From positions 425,478 through 489,477 of the forward strand of contig NZ_JBHFEI010000002.1 of the NCBI RefSeq assembly GCF_041928815.1: a stretch of DNA of 64,000 nt. Reading direction: 5' to 3'. Both the position numbers and the translations under genes were made by a program. The notes under the pieces are model-generated. The model worked only from the letters and a program-made list of their open reading frames with translations. It did not search any database and had not been told where the DNA came from. Positions 8,458 through 16,703 of this stretch are shown here, piece by piece. Source of the stretch: JBHFEI01 sp041928815 (GTDB lineage Bacteria; Pseudomonadota; Alphaproteobacteria; Rhizobiales; Rhizobiaceae). The first letter of the stretch is position 1. Each line of letters opens with the position of its first letter.

Positions 8458-9453
8458 ATGAGCAAGGTAGACCTCGATATTTCCAACCTGCCGGACACGA
8501 CCGTCTCCGTCAGGGATGTTTTCGGCATCGATTCCGACATCCGCGTTCCCGCCTATTCGAAGGGCGACGCCTATGTGCCGGACCTCGATCCGGACTATCT
8601 CTTCGACCGCGAGACGACGCTGGCGATCCTGGCGGGCTTCGCCCACAACCGTCGCGTCATGGTGTCGGGCTATCACGGCACCGGTAAGTCGACCCATATC
8701 GAGCAGGTCGCCGCCCGCCTCAACTGGCCCTGCGTCCGCATCAACCTCGACAGCCATGTCAGCCGCATCGATCTCGTCGGCAAGGATGCGATCGTCGTCA
8801 AGGACGGGCTGCAGGTCACCGAGTTCAAGGACGGCATCCTGCCCTGGGCCTATCAGCACAATGTCGCGCTCGTCTTCGACGAGTATGACGCCGGCCGCCC
8901 GGACGTGATGTTCGTCATCCAGCGCGTGCTGGAATCCTCCGGCCGACTGACGCTGCTCGACCAGAGCCGCGTCATCCGGCCGCACCCGGCCTTCCGCCTG
9001 TTCGCCACCGCCAACACGGTGGGCTTGGGCGACACGACCGGCCTCTACCACGGCACGCAGCAGATCAACCAGGCGCAGATGGACCGCTGGTCGATCGTCA
9101 CGACGCTCAACTACCTCCCGCATGACAACGAGGTCGACATCGTCGCCGCCAAGGTCAAGGGCTTCACCGCGAAGCGCGGCCGCGACACCGTGTCGAAGAT
9201 GGTGCGCGTCGCCGATCTCACCCGTGCGGCCTTCGTCAACGGCGACCTCTCGACGGTGATGAGCCCGCGCACGGTGATCACCTGGGCGGAAAACGCCCAT
9301 ATCTTCGGCGACATCGCCTTTGCCTTCCGTGTCACCTTCCTCAACAAGTGCGACGAGCTGGAGCGGGCGCTGGTCGCCGAGCACTACCAGCGCGCCTTCG
9401 GCGTCGAGCTGAAGGAAAGTGCCGCCAACATGGTTCTGGAAGCGACGGCGTAA
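8458..9453 (+). CDS. cobS: Aerobic cobaltochelatase subunit CobS
   Basis: A 331-residue AAA+ ATPase that with CobT and CobN inserts cobalt into hydrogenobyrinic acid a,c-diamide in aerobic cobalamin synthesis. Walker A GYHGTGKST is at 71-79; the Walker B segment ALVFDEYD and sensor ATANT follow. I chose the second of two tandem ATG codons (8455 and 8458) because the GGAG at 8449 is spaced properly only for 8458. It is nearly identical in layout to known rhizobial CobS and is followed by cobT after five bases. The large subunit gene cobN is not in the window. Confidence 0.95.
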   Translation: MSKVDLDISNLPDTTVSVRDVFGIDSDIRVPAYSKGDAYVPDLDPDYLFDRETTLAILAGFAHNRRVMVSGYHGTGKSTHIEQVAARLNWPCVRINLDSHVSRIDLVGKDAIVVKDGLQVTEFKDGILPWAYQHNVALVFDEYDAGRPDVMFVIQRVLESSGRLTLLDQSRVIRPHPAFRLFATANTVGLGDTTGLYHGTQQINQAQMDRWSIVTTLNYLPHDNEVDIVAAKVKGFTAKRGRDTVSKMVRVADLTRAAFVNGDLSTVMSPRTVITWAENAHIFGDIAFAFRVTFLNKCDELERALVAEHYQRAFGVELKESAANMVLEATA

Positions 9454-9458
9454 CTCTC

Positions 9459-11360
9459 ATGGCGGGCAAGGGCGACAATTCGCGGGCGAAACCCTCGGGC
9501 ACGGTCGATGCCGAGCCGTTCCGCCGGGCGCTGACCGGCTGCATCCGCTCGATCGCCGGCGACGGCGAGGTCGAGGTCGTCTTCGCCAACGAGCGGCCGG
9601 GCATGTCGGGCGAGCGCATCCGCCTCCCCGAACTGTCGCGCCGGCCGACGGCGCGCGAGCTTTCCGTCACCCGCGGCCTCGGCGACAGCATGGCGATGCG
9701 CAAGGCCTGCCACGACGCCCGCATCCATGCGGTGATGGCGCCGGCGGGACAGGATGCGCGCGCCATCTTCGACGCGGTCGAGCAGGCCCGCGTCGAGGCG
9801 ATCGGCGCGCTGCAGATGGAGGGCATGGGCGACAACATCGCCGCCATGCTCGACGAGAAGTACGCCAAGGCCAATTTCTCGACGATCGAGCGGCAGGGCG
9901 ACGCGCCGCTGGAGGAGGCGCTGGCGCTGATCGTGCGCCAGGCGCTGACCGGCCGCACGCCGCCGGACTCGGCCGGCAAGGTTGCCGACCTCTGGCGCGG
10001 CTTCGTCGACGAGAAGGCGACCGCCGACCTCGCCAACCTGCCCGGCGCGCTCTACGACCAGCAGGCCTTCGCCCGCGTCGTGCGCGACATGCTGACCTCG
10101 ATGGAGATGGCGGAGAAATACGGCGACGACGACACCGAGCCGGAGGAGTCGGAGACGACCTCCGACGAGGAGCAGCCGCGCAGCCAGGAGGAGGAGCAGA
10201 GCGCCAGCGAGGAGGATGCCGGCCAGGATGCCTCGCCCGCCGAGGAGAACGAGTCTGCCGAGGAGCAGATGGACGACGGCGAGATGGACGGCGCCGAGAT
10301 CTCCGACGACGACCTTCAGGACGAGGGCGACGAGGACAGCGAGACGCCCGGCGAGGTCAAGCGGCCGAACAATCCCTTCTCCGACTTCAACGAGAAGGTC
10401 GACTATGCCGTCTTCACCGAGGAGTTCGACGAGACGGTGTCGGCCATCGACCTCTGCGACGAGGCGGAGCTCGAGCGGCTGCGCGCCTTCCTCGACAAGC
10501 AGCTCGCCCATCTGCAGGGTGCGGTCGGACGGCTGGCGAACCGGCTGCAGCGCCGGCTGATGGCGCAGCAGAACCGATCCTGGGAGTTCGACCTCGAGGA
10601 GGGCTATCTCGATCCCGCCCGCCTGCCGCGCCTGATCATCGATCCGATGCAGCCGCTCTCCTTCAAGCGCGAGCGCGACACCAATTTCCGCGACACGGTG
10701 GTGACGCTGCTGATCGACAATTCCGGCTCGATGCGCGGGCGGCCGATCACGGTCGCAGCCTCCTGTGCCGACATCCTCGCCCGCACGCTGGAGCGCTGCG
10801 GCGTCAAGGCGGAGATCCTCGGCTTCACCACCAAGGCGTGGAAGGGCGGCCAGTCGCGCGAGAAATGGCTGGCGAGCGGCAAGCCGCAGGCGCCGGGGCG
10901 CCTCAACGACCTGCGCCACATCATCTACAAGGCGGCCGACGAGCCATGGCGCCGGGCGCGCCGCAATCTCGGCCTGATGATGCGCGAGGGCTTGCTCAAG
11001 GAGAACATCGACGGCGAGGCGCTGATCTGGGCGCACAACCGCCTGCTGGCGCGGCCGGAACAGCGGCGCATCCTGATGATGATCTCGGACGGCGCGCCGG
11101 TCGACGATTCGACACTGTCGGTCAATGCGGGCAATTACCTGGAGCGGCACCTGCGTGCCGTCATCGAGCAGATCGAGACGCGCTCGCCGGTGGAACTGCT
11201 GGCGATCGGCATCGGCCACGACGTGACGCGCTACTATCGCCGTGCCGTGACCATTGTAGACGCCGACGAGCTTGCCGGCGCGATGACGGAGCAACTCGCC
11301 TCGCTCTTCGACGACGAAACGACGAGCCGCCGCGCGCGGGTTTCCCGGCGCAGCGCATGA
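9459..11360 (+). CDS. cobT: Aerobic cobaltochelatase subunit CobT
   Basis: A 633-residue partner of CobS. The N-terminal half is helical; a strongly acidic Glu/Asp/Ser/Gln stretch spans about residues 225-305 and is probably a flexible linker. The C-terminal von Willebrand A domain carries the metal-ion site DNSGS beginning at Asp420, followed by TTKAWKGG and a second acidic loop SDGAP. CobS-CobT form the chaperone-like ring that drives CobN, much as ChlI-ChlD do in magnesium chelatase. Its stop overlaps the start of the next gene (ATGA). Confidence 0.95.
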   Translation: MAGKGDNSRAKPSGTVDAEPFRRALTGCIRSIAGDGEVEVVFANERPGMSGERIRLPELSRRPTARELSVTRGLGDSMAMRKACHDARIHAVMAPAGQDARAIFDAVEQARVEAIGALQMEGMGDNIAAMLDEKYAKANFSTIERQGDAPLEEALALIVRQALTGRTPPDSAGKVADLWRGFVDEKATADLANLPGALYDQQAFARVVRDMLTSMEMAEKYGDDDTEPEESETTSDEEQPRSQEEEQSASEEDAGQDASPAEENESAEEQMDDGEMDGAEISDDDLQDEGDEDSETPGEVKRPNNPFSDFNEKVDYAVFTEEFDETVSAIDLCDEAELERLRAFLDKQLAHLQGAVGRLANRLQRRLMAQQNRSWEFDLEEGYLDPARLPRLIIDPMQPLSFKRERDTNFRDTVVTLLIDNSGSMRGRPITVAASCADILARTLERCGVKAEILGFTTKAWKGGQSREKWLASGKPQAPGRLNDLRHIIYKAADEPWRRARRNLGLMMREGLLKENIDGEALIWAHNRLLARPEQRRILMMISDGAPVDDSTLSVNAGNYLERHLRAVIEQIETRSPVELLAIGIGHDVTRYYRRAVTIVDADELAGAMTEQLASLFDDETTSRRARVSRRSA

Positions 11361-12349
11361 GGCGGGGTCGCGCCCGGTGGCTTGCCGCCGCGCTTCTGCT
11401 CGCCATGCTGCCTGGTCCCGCGGCGGCCGAGACCGTCCCGGTGCGCGCCAGCGTCATCAGCGCCTTCAAGTACGGTTCGACCGAGACCGTGTTCGGCGCG
11501 CTCGAATTTCTCAGCGGCATCGAGCTGACCTCGACCAACGCCCTGCTTGGGGCGATGTCCTCGATCCGCTTCAGGCCGGACGGCGTCCATTTCATCGCCG
11601 TCCTCGACACGGGGCACTTTGCCGAAGGCGCCGTCACGCGCGACGCGGAGGGACGGCTTGCCGGCGTCGGCGATCTGACGGTCACCTCGATGAAGGACCG
11701 GCAGGGGCATGACGAGCAGGTCAAGTGGAAGATGGATGCCGAGGGGCTGGCACTCCGCCCCGGCGAGGTCCTCGTCAGCTATGAACGCGACGATCGCATC
11801 GACATCTATCCCGATCCGGGCTTCACCGCCTCCGGGCCCGTCGGCGGCCTGCCGATCCTCATTCCCGAAGGCGCGCTCAACGGCAATCGCGGGCTGGAGA
11901 CGCTGGCGGTCTCGCCGGCAGACAGCCCGTTGCGTGGCGGCGCGGTCACGGTCGCCGAACTGAGCTATGACGCGAAGGGCAACCTGCTCGCCGCCATCCT
12001 CGACGGTCCGCGCAAGGGGCTTTTCGCCGTGCGGGAGATCAAGCCCTTCGCCGTCACTGACGGTGCCTTCCTGCCGGACGGCGACCTGCTGCTGCTCGAA
12101 CGCCGCTTCAGCTTCGCAGAAGGCGTCGGCATGCAGATCCGCCGCATCCCCGCCGACAGCCTCCGGCCCGGTGCGGTCGTCGACGGCGAGGTGCTGATCA
12201 ACGTCGACATGAGCCACCAGATCGACAACATGGAAGGCATGGACGTCGTCGCCGGTCCCGACGGCGAGACCCGCATCATCCTCGTCTCCGACGACAACCA
12301 CTCGATCCTGCAGCGGACCCTGATGCTGGAGTTCCGGCTGAAGCGATAG
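11357..12349 (+). CDS. Secreted esterase-like activity of phytase family protein
   Basis: A 330-residue protein with a clear Sec signal peptide ending near AAAE at about residue 25. The mature part reads as repeated beta-propeller-like strands with the GLETLAV and NMEGMDVV motifs typical of the Phytase-like/esterase-like domain (Pfam DUF with the name esterase-like activity of phytase). It probably acts in the periplasm; a substrate cannot be named and phytase activity should not be assumed. It overlaps cobT by four bases, so it is co-translated with cobaltochelatase, although no chemical link is evident. Confidence 0.82.
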   Translation: MRRGRARWLAAALLLAMLPGPAAAETVPVRASVISAFKYGSTETVFGALEFLSGIELTSTNALLGAMSSIRFRPDGVHFIAVLDTGHFAEGAVTRDAEGRLAGVGDLTVTSMKDRQGHDEQVKWKMDAEGLALRPGEVLVSYERDDRIDIYPDPGFTASGPVGGLPILIPEGALNGNRGLETLAVSPADSPLRGGAVTVAELSYDAKGNLLAAILDGPRKGLFAVREIKPFAVTDGAFLPDGDLLLLERRFSFAEGVGMQIRRIPADSLRPGAVVDGEVLINVDMSHQIDNMEGMDVVAGPDGETRIILVSDDNHSILQRTLMLEFRLKR

Positions 12350-12352
12350 CGT

Positions 12353-12991
12353 TCAGCCCCTGGCGGCGACGCCCGGCATCGGCTTCAGCACGCTCATCAG
12401 CGCGCCGTAGGGCAGAAGCATGACGAGGCCGGTGAGGATCTTCACCGTCAGGTCGCCGAGCGCCCAGGAGATCCAGCGCGGCGCTTCCGCCGCAAACAGG
12501 CCGAGGAGTGGCGCCCATTCGATGGCGAAAGGCTCGTTCGGGCCGAGCGCGACGAAGACCGGTGCGAAGGCGAGCGAGAAGAACAGCGCGGTGTCGATGA
12601 GCGAGCCGATGAGCGAGCCGACGAGGGGTGCTTTCCACCAGCTCTGCCGGCGCAACCGGTTGAAGACGGAGATGTCGAGCAGCTGCCCGACCAGGAAAGC
12701 GGTGCCGGAGGCGATCGCGATGCGCGGCGTCGCGAGATAGATCGACAGCAGCACGGCGACGGCGAAGCCGACGACGACGACGCGGCGGGCGATCGCAGGG
12801 CCGAACTGGCGGTTGGTCAGGTCCGTGACGAGGAAAGCGAAGGGATAGCTGAAGGCGCCGAAGGTCAAAAGGTCGCCGAGCGCCAGGCCGGCGATGCTTC
12901 CCGGAAGCGGATACTGCACGAGGACGTTCGATGCGACGACGACGAGCGTCATCAGCGCGGAGTAGATCAGGAATGCGCGGGTCATATGCAT
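12353..12991 (-). CDS. VUT-family queuosine precursor transporter (YhhQ/QueT-like)
   Basis: A 212-residue integral membrane protein with about six spans, of the COG1738/VUT family. The E. coli member YhhQ takes up 7-cyano- and 7-aminomethyl-7-deazaguanine (preQ0/preQ1) for queuosine modification of tRNA. Family marks include the DLTNRQFG segment after the second or third span and the GTAFLVGQLLDISVFNRLR stretch. Two possible starts, ATG at 12991 and ATG at 12985 (MHMTRAF), are only six bases apart. The start region is embedded in what looks like a preQ1-I riboswitch, which fits the substrate exactly. Confidence 0.9.
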   Translation of the reverse strand: MHMTRAFLIYSALMTLVVVASNVLVQYPLPGSIAGLALGDLLTFGAFSYPFAFLVTDLTNRQFGPAIARRVVVVGFAVAVLLSIYLATPRIAIASGTAFLVGQLLDISVFNRLRRQSWWKAPLVGSLIGSLIDTALFFSLAFAPVFVALGPNEPFAIEWAPLLGLFAAEAPRWISWALGDLTVKILTGLVMLLPYGALMSVLKPMPGVAARG

Positions 12992-13017
12992 TTTTTTATC
13001 CTGGGTGATGCCACCAG
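12988..13017 (-). promoter_or_regulatory. Candidate preQ1-I riboswitch controlling translation of the queuosine precursor transporter
   Basis: On the minus strand CUGG (13017-13014) pairs with CCAG (13004-13001) to form P1. The loop contains GCAU (13011-13008), which pairs perfectly with AUGC (12991-12988), the transporter start codon plus one base, to form P2. Between P1 and P2 lies GAUAAAAAA, matching the A-rich tail of Bacillus preQ1-I aptamers. A C (13005) directly precedes the P1 3' strand, where the ligand-pairing cytosine sits in known structures. The likely Shine-Dalgarno AGGA (13002-12999) is partly inside P1, so ligand binding would hide both it and AUG. Seen by eye only; no covariance test. 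Confidence 0.68.
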
Positions 13018-13045
13018 TTGGAGGGACGACGAAACAAAACTCACG

Positions 13046-13080
13046 GAAAAAGGCCTGAGGCGTCCGCCGCCCAGGCCTTC
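13046..13080 (-). terminator. Rho-independent terminator of rpmB
   Basis: Read on the minus strand, AAGGCCTG and CAGGCCTT form an 8-base stem around a GC-rich loop, followed by a run of five T. It lies about 30 bases after the rpmB stop and just before the transporter leader, so the transporter needs its own promoter or read-through. Confidence 0.75.
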
Positions 13081-13108
13081 GGGAACCCGTTTGCCGGAGG
13101 GATCCGGA

Positions 13109-13399
13109 TCAGGCGGCTTCGGCCACCTTCTTGACGATCTGGCGGCGCAGCAGGCGGGCGCGCATCGACAGCTCGCCCTCGGCGGCCTTGATCAGGAAGG
13201 CGTCGAGGCCGCCGCGATGCTCGACCGAGCGGAGCGCCGCAGCCGAAACGCGCAGGCGAAAACGCTGGCCGAGCGCGTCGGAGATCAGCGTGACGCTGCA
13301 GAGATTCGGCAGGTAACGACGCTTGGTCTTGTTGTTGGCATGGCTCACATTGTTGCCGACCTGGACGCCCTTGCCGGTCAGTTCGCAAGTACGGGACAT
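13109..13399 (-). CDS. rpmB: 50S ribosomal protein L28
   Basis: A 96-residue ribosomal protein beginning MSRTCELTGKG with the VSHANNKTKRRYLPNL segment diagnostic of bL28. The C-terminal part carries the alphaproteobacterial extension ending KKVAEAA. It stands as a single-gene unit with its own promoter (13496-13524) and terminator (13046-13080). rpmG (L33) is not next to it here. Confidence 0.97.
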   Translation of the reverse strand: MSRTCELTGKGVQVGNNVSHANNKTKRRYLPNLCSVTLISDALGQRFRLRVSAAALRSVEHRGGLDAFLIKAAEGELSMRARLLRRQIVKKVAEAA

Positions 13400-13495
13400 G
13401 ATAGCACCTATTCTCTATTCGGCGGCGGGAAATGCGTGATCGGGCCTGAAAGCCCGGGCCGCGATCCCTCTGGCCATGATTGGAAAAGTTGCGGT

Positions 13496-13524
13496 TCTAT
13501 AGTGAGCCATGGCCTGTGCGTCAA
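13496..13524 (-). promoter_or_regulatory. Sigma-70 promoter of rpmB
   Basis: On the minus strand TTGACG (13524-13519) and TATAGA (13501-13496) are separated by exactly 17 bases, about 100 bases upstream of the rpmB ATG. This is one of the best promoter matches in the window and fits a ribosomal protein gene. Confidence 0.72.
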
Positions 13525-13688
13525 GCCAAACCTGCGTTCGCGGGCAAATCCCTTGATATCGTGGCGGGATTTTCACAGGCTTTCCCGCGAAACCTCTGTC
13601 GCCCGCGCGGCGCCTGGCGTAGAATCGCCTCAAACGGCCGCTATGGCCGCCTTCACGATGTGCCGCATGACGCCGCACGAGGAACGAC

Positions 13689-14468
13689 ATGACGTTGACG
13701 CCCCGCCTTTCCCTTTCCGCCGCGCTTGCGGCCGTGTGTCTCGCCGCCGCGCCCGTCCGGGCCGCAGAGGTCGAGCACCTGACCGACTATGCCATCGCGC
13801 TTGCCGGCCTGCCGGTCGCCAAGGCCTCGTTCCACACGGCGCTGAGCGATGACCGCTACACGATCTCCGGCACGCTCCGCTCGGCCGGGCTCGGCGAGCT
13901 CTTCAGCAAGACCTCGGGCGAGACGCGTGTGTCCGGCACCGTCTCGCGTGACCGGCTGCGGGCCGGGGAATACTCGATGTCCTACAAGAGCGGGAAGCGT
14001 TCCCGGCTGATCGATGTCAGCTTCCGCAACGGCAATGTCGTCTCGGCGACGCTGTCGCCGATGCGCAAGCGCAACCCGAAGAACTGGGTGCCGGTGTCGA
14101 AGGCCGACATGCGCAACGTGCTCGATCCCCTGTCCGGGCTCGTCTTTCCGGCCACCGCCAGGGTCTGCCCGAAGACGCTGCCGATCTTCGACGGCGAGTC
14201 GCGCCTCGACCTCAAACTCTCCGCCAAGGGGACGAAGCCGTTCAAGACCGAGGGGTTCGACGGCGAGGCGATCGTCTGCGGCGTCCAGTTCGTGCCGAAA
14301 TCCGGCTATCGCAAGGGCCGCAAGGACGTCGAATACCTCCGCAAGCTCTCGACGATCGAGATCTGGTTTGCCAAGGCGGACGCCGTGAATGTATATGCTC
14401 CGGTCTATGCGCGGATTCCGACCGGCTACGGCCCGGTCACCGTCTCGGCCACGCGGTTCGGCGGCTGA
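13689..14468 (+). CDS. DUF3108 domain-containing exported protein
   Basis: A 259-residue protein with a Sec signal peptide (cleavage near PVRAAE, residue 23). The remainder is a beta-rich DUF3108 domain: LTDYAIALAGLPVAKA near the start and a conserved GYRKGRKD...IWFAKAD stretch near the end. DUF3108 proteins are periplasmic and of unknown function. It is divergent from rpmB, a neighbourhood known in Rhizobiales. The start ATG is preceded by CGAGGAACG. Confidence 0.85.
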   Translation: MTLTPRLSLSAALAAVCLAAAPVRAAEVEHLTDYAIALAGLPVAKASFHTALSDDRYTISGTLRSAGLGELFSKTSGETRVSGTVSRDRLRAGEYSMSYKSGKRSRLIDVSFRNGNVVSATLSPMRKRNPKNWVPVSKADMRNVLDPLSGLVFPATARVCPKTLPIFDGESRLDLKLSAKGTKPFKTEGFDGEAIVCGVQFVPKSGYRKGRKDVEYLRKLSTIEIWFAKADAVNVYAPVYARIPTGYGPVTVSATRFGG

Positions 14469-14496
14469 GACGGCCGTTTCAGTCAAAGGACAGGGC

Positions 14497-15387
14497 ATGC
14501 GGGTGAAGGCGACGCTGATCGGATGTTCGGCGATCCTGATGTGGTCGCTGCTGGCGCTCTTCACCGCAGGTTCCGGCACCATGCCGCCGTTCCAGCTTTC
14601 GGCGGTCGCCTTCCTGATCGGCAGCCTGCCCGGCCTTGCGGTGCTCGCGGCAAGGCCCGGGCGCATCGCCCTGCTGAAACAGCCGCCGAAGGTCTGGATC
14701 ACCGGGATCGCCGGGCTTTTCGGCTATCATTTCCTCTACTTCACGGCCCTGCGCAACGCGCCGGCGGTGGAGGCGGGGCTGATCGCCTATCTCTGGCCGC
14801 TCTTCATCGTCGTCGGCTCGGCGCTGCTGCCGGGCGAGCGGCTCCGGCTCCATCACGTTCTGGGCGCGCTCGCCGGGCTCGCCGGCATGGTGCTGATCGT
14901 CGCCCGCAACGGCTTTGCCTTCGACGGCGCCTATGCGCTCGGCTATGGCGCGGCCTTTCTCTGCGCCTTCACCTGGTCGGGCTATTCGCTGCTGACCCGC
15001 CGCTTCGACGCGGTTTCGACCGATGTCGTCACCGGGTTCTGCCTGGCGACGTCGCTGCTGTCCTTCGTCTGCCACCTGCTTCTCGAAACGCCGGTCTGGC
15101 CGGAGACCGCCTTCCAGTGGACCTGCCTGATCGGCCTCGGCCTGTTACCGGTGGGGGCTGCCTTCTATGCCTGGGATCACGGCGTGAAGAACGGTGACAT
15201 CCAGTTCCTCGGCGTCGCAAGCTACGCGGCGCCGGTGCTGTCGACGCTGATGCTCGTCCTGTTCGGCTTCGCCGAGCCGTCGATGCGCGTCCTGCTCGCC
15301 TGCCTGCTGGTCACCGGCGGCGCGGTGCTCGCGGCGAAGGACATGATCTTCCGCAAGGCGCCGCCCGCCGTCGCCGGCAGCGCCTGA
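14497..15387 (+). CDS. DMT-superfamily exporter, YddG-like
   Basis: A 296-residue integral membrane protein with about ten spans in two EamA repeats. It resembles YddG, an inner-membrane exporter of aromatic amino acids and some metabolites: an early MWSLLALFTAGSG segment and the FQFLGVASYAAPVLSTL-like segment in the second repeat. The ATG at 14497 gives the usual length. It begins 28 bases after the DUF3108 gene. Its TGA abuts the stop of the convergent cupin gene without a spacer (shared TGATCA). Confidence 0.85.
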   Translation: MRVKATLIGCSAILMWSLLALFTAGSGTMPPFQLSAVAFLIGSLPGLAVLAARPGRIALLKQPPKVWITGIAGLFGYHFLYFTALRNAPAVEAGLIAYLWPLFIVVGSALLPGERLRLHHVLGALAGLAGMVLIVARNGFAFDGAYALGYGAAFLCAFTWSGYSLLTRRFDAVSTDVVTGFCLATSLLSFVCHLLLETPVWPETAFQWTCLIGLGLLPVGAAFYAWDHGVKNGDIQFLGVASYAAPVLSTLMLVLFGFAEPSMRVLLACLLVTGGAVLAAKDMIFRKAPPAVAGSA

Positions 15388-15837
15388 TCATGTGAGCGGC
15401 GTTCCCGGGGACCAGCCCGGCGGCGCCATCTCGAAGGCGGCGAAATCGAAACCCGGCGCCACCGTGCAGCCGACCAGCGTAAAGGCGCCGGTCGTCTGCG
15501 CCGACTGCCAGCAGCCGGCCGGCACCACCCATTGCGGCCGCTCGCCCGTCAGCACGTCCGGGCCGAGCGCGATCCGTTCCTCTGCCAGTCCGTCCGCCGA
15601 AAGGCTGAGCGCCAGCGGCGCGCCCGCGTAGAAATGCCAGATCTCGGCGGCGTCGCGGACGCGATGCCAGTGCGAATGGTCGCCAGCCTCCAGCAGGTAG
15701 TAGATCGCCGTCTGGTGGCCGCGCGGGCTCCCCGCGGCATCCCGGAACGTCTCGACATACCAGCCGCCTTCCGGATGCGGCTGCATCGAAAGCGCGGCGA
15801 TGATCGCGCGGGCCGACGGCGTTTCCGGTGCCGGCAT
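15388..15837 (-). CDS. DUF985/cupin_5 family protein
   Basis: A 149-residue single-domain cupin. Family marks are HPEGGWYVETFR near the N-terminus, TAIYYLLEAGDHSHWHRV with candidate metal His residues, and VPAGCWQSAQTTGAFTLVGCTVAPGF near the end. The cupin_5 (DUF985) group resembles YML079w; its substrate is unknown. It is coupled to gloB by a TGATG overlap, so it may handle a related small metabolite, but that is only positional inference. Confidence 0.88.
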   Translation of the reverse strand: MPAPETPSARAIIAALSMQPHPEGGWYVETFRDAAGSPRGHQTAIYYLLEAGDHSHWHRVRDAAEIWHFYAGAPLALSLSADGLAEERIALGPDVLTGERPQWVVPAGCWQSAQTTGAFTLVGCTVAPGFDFAAFEMAPPGWSPGTPLT

Positions 15838-16607
15838 CAGAAGTTGTCCTTGCGGCGGCGGATCTCGGCGAAGACCTCCGCGTCGCTCGCATCTTCCATT
15901 TCGAGAACGGCGCGGATGCCCGCGTCATGCGGCCGGAGAAACGGGTTGGTCTCTTTCTCGACGCCGATCGTCGTCGGCACGGTCATCCGGCCCTGCGCCC
16001 GCAGCGATTCGATCTCCTCGAAGCGGGCGAGGAGCGCCTCGTTGTCCGGATCGACGGTCACGGCGAAACGGGCGTTCGACAGCGTGTATTCATGGCCGAA
16101 ATAGACCTCGGTGTCGTCCGGCAGCGCCATCAGCTTCTGCAGCGACACCCACATGTCCGAGGCCGGGCGCTCGAACAGCCGGCCGCAGCCGAGCGCGAAC
16201 AGCGTGTCGGCGGCAAAGAGCAGTCCGTGCTCGGGAAAATGGTAGCAGATGTGGCCGGCGGTATGGCCCGGCGTCTCGATCACCTCGACGGCCTCGCCGG
16301 CGAACTCGAAACGGTCGCCGTCGCCGACCGGGTGGTCGAGGCCGGGGATCTTCGCCCGTTCGGCGACGGGGCCGTAGATCTGCGCGTGATAGCGCCGCTT
16401 CAGGGCGAGGTTCGCCTCCACATGGTCCGGGTGGTGGTGGGTGGTGAGGATATGGGTGAGGTCCCAGCGCTTCGCCGCGAGCGCTTCGAGGATCGGTGCC
16501 TCCTCCGGCGCGTCGATGCTGGCGGTGGCGCCGCTCGCCGGATGATGGACGAGCACGCCGAAATTGTCGGTGCGGCAGGTGAAGACGTGGACCTGGAAGA
16601 CGCTCAT
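15837..16607 (-). CDS. gloB: Hydroxyacylglutathione hydrolase (glyoxalase II)
   Basis: A 256-residue metallo-beta-lactamase-fold enzyme that hydrolyses S-D-lactoylglutathione to D-lactate and glutathione, the second step in methylglyoxal detoxification. The metal motif THHHPDH is at residues 56-62; further ligands are in TPGHTAGH and ADTLFALGCGR, and the C-terminal glutathione-binding domain includes GHEYTLSNARFA. Length is typical. It is divergent from the methyltransferase gene at 16704. Confidence 0.95.
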   Translation of the reverse strand: MSVFQVHVFTCRTDNFGVLVHHPASGATASIDAPEEAPILEALAAKRWDLTHILTTHHHPDHVEANLALKRRYHAQIYGPVAERAKIPGLDHPVGDGDRFEFAGEAVEVIETPGHTAGHICYHFPEHGLLFAADTLFALGCGRLFERPASDMWVSLQKLMALPDDTEVYFGHEYTLSNARFAVTVDPDNEALLARFEEIESLRAQGRMTVPTTIGVEKETNPFLRPHDAGIRAVLEMEDASDAEVFAEIRRRKDNF

Positions 16608-16703
16608 CGGCGGGCTCCTTCGAACGGGACGGGACTGCGGATGGCCGGAATGTAGCCGAGCCTGCCTTGAAGTCCACCATGCCAGCGCCTACTCTCGGCA
16701 ACG

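Noticed and set aside
9384..11294. Very long open frame on the minus strand opposite cobT
   Set aside because: Composition is Arg/His/Leu-rich without any domain, and the other strand encodes an unmistakable CobT. It is an effect of high GC content.
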